From contig JAKFXU010000407.1 of NCBI GenBank assembly GCA_021731215.1, forward strand, positions 1-19,814: 19,814 nucleotides of DNA, in the 5' to 3' direction. Within the stretch, counting starts at the first letter, position 1; the number at the start of each line of letters is the position of its first letter. The notes beneath the pieces are model-generated. The model was not told the DNA's origin. It saw only the letters and a list, made by a program, of their open reading frames with translations, and ran no database searches. The position numbers and the translations under genes were made by a program. This DNA is from Rhodoferax sp. Lineage in GTDB: Bacteria; Pseudomonadota; Gammaproteobacteria; Burkholderiales; Burkholderiaceae_C. Below are positions 15,485 through 19,814 of this stretch, piece by piece.

Positions 15485-15508
15485 TTCGAGTCTCCGATTA
15501 GACTCGAA
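15485..15508. promoter_or_regulatory. 24-bp perfect palindrome upstream of egtD (operator candidate)
   Basis: TTCGAGTCT, a six-base CCGATT spacer, and AGACTCGAA form a perfect 9-bp inverted repeat, 88 bp before the egtD start. There is no T-run, so it does not look like a terminator. The size and symmetry fit a dimeric repressor site, but no regulator gene is adjacent. A lone TTGACA lies at 15536-15541 without a good -10 box. Function is inferred. Confidence 0.45.
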
Positions 15509-15596
15509 TGCTCCCGCTGTTGCCGGATGGCCAGCTTGACAGGCACTGGCAATAAGGTTTTGCCAGCTAGCCCCGACCCAGGCGGATTATTGACCC

Positions 15597-16568
15597 ATGA
15601 ATCAAGCCCCGATCCCACCGCGAACGCCCCGTTTTGTGCAACTGCACCAGAGCGACGATGGCGCCGTGCGGGCTGAATTGGCGCGTGGTTTGCTGAACGA
15701 CCCGGCGCATCTGCATCCCAAGCATTTGTATGACGCGCTGGGCTCGCGCCTGTTCGATGCCATCACGGAGCTGCCCGAGTACTACCCGACCCGCACCGAA
15801 GCCGGCATCTTCGCGCGCTACGCCCCGGAGATCGCCGCACAGGTGGCGCCGGGCTTGACGCTGGTGGACCTGGGCGCTGGCAACTGCCAGAAGGCGGCGC
15901 GCCTGTTTGAGGTGTTGCGCCCGGCGCGCTACGTGGCGGTCGACATTTCGACTAATTTTTTGCAAGCGACGTTGGCGCACTTGCAGCGCCAGCACCCGAC
16001 GCTGGACATGGTGGGGGTGGGTCTGGATTTTTCGGCCCGTTTGGCGCTACCGCCCCTGGCCGGCGCGGGGCCGCGGCTGGTGTTTTACCCGGGCTCCAGC
16101 ATCGGCAACTTCACACCGCTTGAGGCCCTGGCCTTTCTGCGCCAGGCGCGGGAACTGGCGCAGGGCGGCGGCCTGCTGATTGGCGTTGATCTGGTCAAGC
16201 CGCTGGCGCTGCTGGAGCGCGCCTACGACGACGCCCTGGGCGTGACAGCGGCCTTCAACCGCAATATGTTGCTGCACATCAACCGCTTGCTGGGCAGCGA
16301 TTTTGAGGTGTCGCAGTGGCGCCATCGGGCGCTGTTCAACGCCGCAGACGCGCGCATCGAGATGCATCTGGATGCGCTGCAAGATGTGACGGTGCGCTGG
16401 CGCGGGGCGCAGCGCCAGTTCCGCCAGGGCCAGAGCATTCACACCGAGAACTCCTACAAATACACGCCGGCGCAATTTGAAGCACTGCTGCGCGAAGCCG
16501 GGTTTTCAAAGCTGCATCAATGGCGCGATGCGCAAGACTGGTTTGCCGTGTTTCTGGCTTGCGCATGA
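15597..16568 (+). CDS. egtD: L-histidine N-alpha-methyltransferase EgtD
   Basis: EgtD uses three SAM molecules to trimethylate histidine to hercynine, the betaine precursor of ergothioneine and selenoneine. The 323-aa product has the family start PKHLYDALGSRLFDAITELPEYYPTRTE, the SAM motif LVDLGAGNCQK (89-99), FYPGSSIGNF, the RNMLLHINRLLGSDF region, IEMHL and a C-terminal HTENSYKYTPAQFEALLREAGF. Its length is normal. The ATG at 15597 has only a distant GGCGG upstream, so initiation may be weak. The stop overlaps the senB start (ATGA), so the genes are coupled. Neither egtB nor senA lies beside it. With senB and selD downstream, its hercynine is more likely meant for selenoneine than for ergothioneine. 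Confidence 0.95.
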   Translation: MNQAPIPPRTPRFVQLHQSDDGAVRAELARGLLNDPAHLHPKHLYDALGSRLFDAITELPEYYPTRTEAGIFARYAPEIAAQVAPGLTLVDLGAGNCQKAARLFEVLRPARYVAVDISTNFLQATLAHLQRQHPTLDMVGVGLDFSARLALPPLAGAGPRLVFYPGSSIGNFTPLEALAFLRQARELAQGGGLLIGVDLVKPLALLERAYDDALGVTAAFNRNMLLHINRLLGSDFEVSQWRHRALFNAADARIEMHLDALQDVTVRWRGAQRQFRQGQSIHTENSYKYTPAQFEALLREAGFSKLHQWRDAQDWFAVFLACA

Positions 16569-17524
16569 AGAAGCCCCATGTCCTGATCATCAGTCCGGCG
16601 CTGGCGGCGGCCAACAATGGCAACTGGCAGACCGCCTGGCGCTGGTCGCGCCTGTTGCGCCCGCTCTATCGCAGCACCATTGCCAGCCAGTGGGACGGGA
16701 CCCCGGCCGACCTGATGCTGGCCCTGCACGCGCGCCGCTCGGCGGCCTCGGTGCAGGCCTGGGCGCAGGCCAGGGGCTCGCAGCAGCTGGCGCTGGTGCT
16801 GACCGGCACCGATCTGTACCGCGACATTGAAACCGACTGGTCGGCGCAGCGCTCCTTGCAGTTGGCCGCACGCCTGGTGCTGCTGCAGGAGCGCGCGCCC
16901 GAGGCTTTGCCCGCAGCGCACCGGCCCAAGGCGCAGGTGATTTTTCAGTCGGCGCCCCGGCGCGCCACGCTGGCCAAAACCAGCCAGCACTTGCGCGCCC
17001 TGATGGTGGGCCATTTGCGCGATGAAAAAGACCCTATGACCTATCTGCGCGCCGCGGCCCGCCTGGCCGGGCGGCCCGACATCTGGCTGGACCACATTGG
17101 CGACGCGCTCGACCCCGCCCTGGGCCAGGCCGCGCAGGCGGCCGCCAGCGCCAACCCGCAGTACCGCTGGCTCGGTGGCCGGCCGCATAGCCAGACGCGC
17201 AGCCATATTCAGCGCGCCCATGTGCTGGTGCATCCCAGCAAGATGGAAGGTGGCGCGCAAGTCATCCTGGAGGCGGTGCAAAGCGGCACCCCGGTGCTAG
17301 CCTCCGCCATTGACGGCAACATCGGCATGCTGGGCCCGCACTATGCAGGGTATTTCGCTTTGGGCGATGATGCCGCCCTGGCGGCGCTGCTGCAGCGCTG
17401 CCGTGACGATGCCGCTTTTTTAGCGCTGCTGCGCCAGCAGTGCCAGGACCGTGCGCCGCTGTTTGAGCCGCAGCGCGAGCAGGCCTTGCTGCGCGAACTG
17501 GTAACGACGCTGGCCGCCGCCTGA
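16565..17524 (+). CDS. senB: Selenosugar synthase SenB (TIGR04348-type glycosyltransferase)
   Basis: SenB joins selenophosphate to a UDP-sugar to make a selenosugar, the selenium donor in selenoneine synthesis. The 319-aa GT-B-fold protein has an N-terminal segment MKKPHVLIISPALAAANNGNWQTA, the ALVLTGTDLYRDI segment, LMVGHLRDEKDP in the linker region, and a nucleotide-sugar site KMEGGAQVILEAVQSGTPVLAS with the E228-x7-E236 pair. The start at 16565 overlaps the egtD stop; the frame is open to 16520, but the extra residues duplicate egtD coding space. Assignment rests on sequence resemblance to this glycosyltransferase group and on flanking egtD and selD, a combination characteristic of sen clusters. 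A different glycosyl acceptor cannot be excluded from sequence alone. Confidence 0.85.
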   Translation: MKKPHVLIISPALAAANNGNWQTAWRWSRLLRPLYRSTIASQWDGTPADLMLALHARRSAASVQAWAQARGSQQLALVLTGTDLYRDIETDWSAQRSLQLAARLVLLQERAPEALPAAHRPKAQVIFQSAPRRATLAKTSQHLRALMVGHLRDEKDPMTYLRAAARLAGRPDIWLDHIGDALDPALGQAAQAAASANPQYRWLGGRPHSQTRSHIQRAHVLVHPSKMEGGAQVILEAVQSGTPVLASAIDGNIGMLGPHYAGYFALGDDAALAALLQRCRDDAAFLALLRQQCQDRAPLFEPQREQALLRELVTTLAAA

Positions 17525-17569
17525 TCTGTCAACAAATGAGACTGCCTTTCTGATTCAACGCCAACCTAT

Positions 17570-18667
17570 ATGAACACCTCCATCACCACCAGCCCAGTCG
17601 CCCCCGGCATCACCAGCGCCAGAGCCGAGCCACGCCTGACCAGCCTGTCCCACGGCGGCGGCTGCGGCTGCAAGATTGCGCCCGGCGTGCTGTCCGAAAT
17701 CCTCAAGGGCATCAGCGCCATGCCCATGCCCAAGGAGTTGATGGTGGGCATCGAGACCGCCGACGACGCCGCCGTCTACCAGCTCAACGACGAGCAGGCG
17801 CTGATCGCCACCACCGACTTCTTCATGCCGATCGTGGACGACCCGTTTGACTTTGGCCGCATCGCCGCCACCAACGCGATCTCGGACGTTTACGCCATGG
17901 GCGGCCAGCCGATTCTGGCGCTGGCGCTGGTCGGCATGCCGATCAGCGTGCTGTCGACCCAGACCATTGCCAGAATCCTGGAAGGCGGCGCCTCGGTCTG
18001 CCGCGCTGCGGGCATCCCGATTGCCGGTGGCCACACGATTGATTCGGTGGAACCGATTTATGGCCTGGTGGCGCTCGGCCTGGTACACCCGAGTCGCGTC
18101 AAACGCAATGCCGACGCCCAGGTCGGCGACCGGCTGATACTGGGCAAGCCGCTCGGGGTTGGCATCTTGTCGGCCGCGCTCAAGAAAGAAAAACTCGACG
18201 CCGCCGGTTACGCGCAAATGATCGCGGTCACGACCAAACTGAACACGCCGGGGCCGGAGCTGGCGGCGCTGGACGGCGTGCACGCGCTGACCGACGTCAC
18301 CGGCTTTGGCCTGGCCGGCCATGCGCTGGAACTGGCGCGCGGCGCCCATTGCACGGTGCAACTGGACTGGGCCCGCGTGCCCTTGCTGGCCGGCGTGCGC
18401 GAGCTGGCTTTGCAAGGCATGGTCACTGGTGCCTCGGCGCGCAACTGGGCCGGCTATGGCCACGACATTGGCTTGCCGGCCGGCTTTGCCGCAGTCGACC
18501 AAGCACTGCTGAGCGACCCGCAAACCAGCGGCGGCCTGCTGGTGTCGTGCGCGCCGGAAGCGGTAGCGGCGGTGCTGGCAATTTTCAAGCGCCATGGGTT
18601 TGACGACGCCGCCGAGATCGGCGCGATCACGCTGGCGTCGGGCGAGGGCAAGCTGCTTGTGGGCTGA
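17570..18667 (+). CDS. selD: Selenophosphate synthetase (SelD / SenC)
   Basis: The enzyme makes selenophosphate from selenide and ATP. The 365-aa protein has the catalytic glycine-rich loop GGGC32GCK35, with Cys in the position that is Sec in some homologues. It also has the AIRS-family segments DDAAVYQLNDEQALIATTDFF, FDFGRIAATNAISDVYAMGG, GGHTIDSVEP, DVTGFGLAGHALE and LSDPQTSGGLLVS. It is slightly longer than E. coli SelD because of an N-terminal extension of about 15 residues. It follows senB by 45 bp on the same strand, so in this context it probably acts as SenC for the selenosugar. It may also feed selenocysteine or selenouridine synthesis; no selA, selB or selU is in the window. The ATG at 17570 has no strong ribosome binding site. 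Confidence 0.95.
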   Translation: MNTSITTSPVAPGITSARAEPRLTSLSHGGGCGCKIAPGVLSEILKGISAMPMPKELMVGIETADDAAVYQLNDEQALIATTDFFMPIVDDPFDFGRIAATNAISDVYAMGGQPILALALVGMPISVLSTQTIARILEGGASVCRAAGIPIAGGHTIDSVEPIYGLVALGLVHPSRVKRNADAQVGDRLILGKPLGVGILSAALKKEKLDAAGYAQMIAVTTKLNTPGPELAALDGVHALTDVTGFGLAGHALELARGAHCTVQLDWARVPLLAGVRELALQGMVTGASARNWAGYGHDIGLPAGFAAVDQALLSDPQTSGGLLVSCAPEAVAAVLAIFKRHGFDDAAEIGAITLASGEGKLLVG

Positions 18668-19022
18668 AGGCGTTCTCTTACTCCACCTGGCATTCATCCT
18701 GTTTGCCGTTTTCGGTGGGGCACTGGCGGCGCGCTGGCGCTGGATGCCGCTGGTTCATCTGCCGGCGGCGGCCTGGGCGATTTTTATCGAACTGACCGGT
18801 CGCATCTGCCCCCTCACCGATCTTGAAAACTACCTTCGTCTCAGAGCCGGTCAAACGGGCTACACGGAAAGCTTCGTCCAGCACTACCTGCTCGCCGTCA
18901 TCTATCCTGCTGGCCTGACCCGCGAGCTTCAGTGGCTGCTGGCTGCCACCGTCGTTGTCGTCAACATCGCCATCTATGCCTGGCTTGTCCTGCGCCGGCC
19001 GGCTCGACCGAGAGACGTCTAA
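18657..19022 (+). CDS. DUF2784 family small membrane protein
   Basis: The frame encodes a protein with about four hydrophobic segments and the DUF2784 pattern: VLLLHLAFILFAVFGG, LVHLPAAAWAIFIELTGRICPLTDLENYLR, and YTESFVQHYLLAVIYPAGLTRELQW. No ATG fits the usual N-terminus. The in-frame ATG at 18594 would add 21 Arg/Ser-rich residues read out of frame from selD. I favour the TTG at 18657, preceded by GAGGG about 10 bases upstream and overlapping the selD stop by 11 bp, giving 121 aa. Even so, the N-terminal helix is a few residues shorter than I expect. The gene is either translationally coupled to selD or slightly truncated by it. Function is unknown. It converges with gabD. Confidence 0.7.
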   Translation: MWAEGVLLLHLAFILFAVFGGALAARWRWMPLVHLPAAAWAIFIELTGRICPLTDLENYLRLRAGQTGYTESFVQHYLLAVIYPAGLTRELQWLLAATVVVVNIAIYAWLVLRRPARPRDV

Positions 19023-19228
19023 GCTCATGACCGGGCGACGGGCATCGTTAGTTGATGTGCTGTCGGGCGCCACCCGACCAGTAGCGGTCAGTGGGAGTCG
19101 CTCCGTCAATGCGGACTTTGATCTGGTGCGACCAACAGAAGCTGACATTGGAGAACACGGTATGGATTCGACTTCATGTCATTTTTTCGTGTATCACCCT
19201 CTTGGATTCCCGATCGCAAGACGGACGT

Positions 19229-19814
19229 TCACGTCAGTACATCCCCGATACAGAGATACTTCAGTTCCACATAGTCGTCCATGCCATGGTGCGAGCCCTC
19301 GCGGCCCAGTCCTGACTGCTTGACGCCACCGAACGGCACGTGCTCGGTGGCCAGGATGCCCACATTGATGCCGACCATGCCGTACTCCAGCGCCTCGCTG
19401 ACGCGGAAGATGCGACCGACATCGCGGCTGTAGAAGTAGCTGGCCAGACCGAATTCCGTGTTGTTGGCAGCATCCACGGCTTCCTGTTCGGTCTTGAAGC
19501 GAAACACGGGTGCGAACGGGCCGAAGGTTTCTTCCTTGGCGCACAGCATGTCGGCGCTGGCCTCCGAGATCACGGTGGGCTCGAAAAATTGGCCATGGAG
19601 CTTGCTGCCGCCCACGGTGACCTTGCCGCCCTTGGCGACGGCGTCGGCCACATGGCGTGCCACCTTTTCCACAGCGGCGTCCTCGATCAGTGGGCCTTGC
19701 ATGACGCCCTCTTCAAAGCCGTTGCCGACCTTGAGCGCCTTGACCTTGGCCGCGAATTTGGCAACGAATTGCTCGTAGACGCCGTCCTGCACGTAAAAGC
19801 GGTTGGCGCAGACG
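19229..19814 (-). CDS. gabD: Aldehyde dehydrogenase, GabD-type (C-terminal part, runs off right edge)
   Basis: Only the C-terminal ~194 residues are present; the gene continues past 19814. The visible part closely follows succinate-semialdehyde dehydrogenase GabD: VCANRFYVQDGVYEQF (just after the catalytic Cys, which lies beyond the edge), GPLIEDAAVEKVARHVADA, KEETFGPFAPVFRF, NNTEFGLASYFYSRD, LEYGMVGINVG, PFGGVKQSGLGREGS and a DDYVELKYLCIGD end. GabD oxidises succinate semialdehyde to succinate with NAD(P)+. Specificity for succinate semialdehyde over other semialdehydes is likely but not proven by this part. The 206-bp gap 19023-19228 beside it shows no recognisable gene, only a short GTCGGG/CCCGAC hairpin at 19062-19078 without a T-run. 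Confidence 0.9.
   Translation of the reverse strand, partial: VCANRFYVQDGVYEQFVAKFAAKVKALKVGNGFEEGVMQGPLIEDAAVEKVARHVADAVAKGGKVTVGGSKLHGQFFEPTVISEASADMLCAKEETFGPFAPVFRFKTEQEAVDAANNTEFGLASYFYSRDVGRIFRVSEALEYGMVGINVGILATEHVPFGGVKQSGLGREGSHHGMDDYVELKYLCIGDVLT

Noticed and set aside
17660..17675. Possible selenocysteine in SelD
   Set aside because: The active-site position is encoded as Cys (GGGCGCK); there is no in-frame TGA there.

Overview
The window looks like a chromosome segment of a betaproteobacterium, most likely Burkholderiales and close to Comamonadaceae (Rhodoferax/Polaromonas/Variovorax-like). This rests on high GC, on the gene order coxB-coxA-small assembly gene-ctaG-coxC // SURF1-(unknown)-ctaA-ctaB-SCO, on the proximity of SCO to rpoH, and on the protein sequences. 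The species cannot be named from the sequence.

Layout. (1) 1-418 has no convincing gene. It holds nested inverted repeats, including a perfect 30-bp inverted repeat at 121-235. (2) comF (-) and a BioC-like methyltransferase (+) are divergent. (3) 2038-2324 is the coxB leader. It carries a 159-bp MITE-like element bounded by TTA. (4) 2325-6911 is an aa3-type cytochrome c oxidase operon: coxB with a fused cytochrome c domain, coxA, a 36-aa assembly protein, ctaG (Cox11) and coxC. It ends in a strong intrinsic terminator. (5) A small DUF2909-type membrane gene (-) sits 15 bp from a divergent assembly operon (7217-11352): SURF1, an unknown membrane-anchored CxxxC protein, heme A synthase, heme O synthase and a SCO lipoprotein. 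Together these genes make the oxidase subunits, heme A, and the CuA/CuB delivery proteins.

(6) 11353-14125 is an accessory patch between SCO and rpoH. It has a secreted DUF302 protein, a 52-bp fragment of rpoH fused to a 144-bp fragment of SCO, a TnpB gene truncated at its 5' end and with its stop codon lost, and an orphan Bug-type solute-binding protein. The two fragments are near-copies of intact genes in this window, so the patch records local rearrangement. (7) rpoH (-) has a CIRCE operator laid directly over its predicted promoter. This suggests that the HrcA repressor controls the heat-shock sigma factor.

(8) 15597-18667 is egtD-senB-selD/senC, which matches the selenoneine pathway: hercynine synthesis, selenosugar synthesis and selenophosphate supply. 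The C-Se bond-forming enzyme SenA is not in the window. The 528 bp upstream of egtD holds a second copy of the 121-235 repeat and a clean 24-bp palindrome that could be an operator. (9) The right end has a DUF2784 membrane protein, about 200 bp of unrecognised sequence, and the C-terminal part of a GabD-type aldehyde dehydrogenase that runs off the edge.

The most interesting items are the incomplete sen cluster with its upstream palindrome, the rpoH/SCO/TnpB mosaic, the CIRCE-rpoH arrangement, the coxB leader element, and the dispersed inverted repeat whose two copies show a compensating arm change. I see no CRISPR array, tRNA or rRNA.
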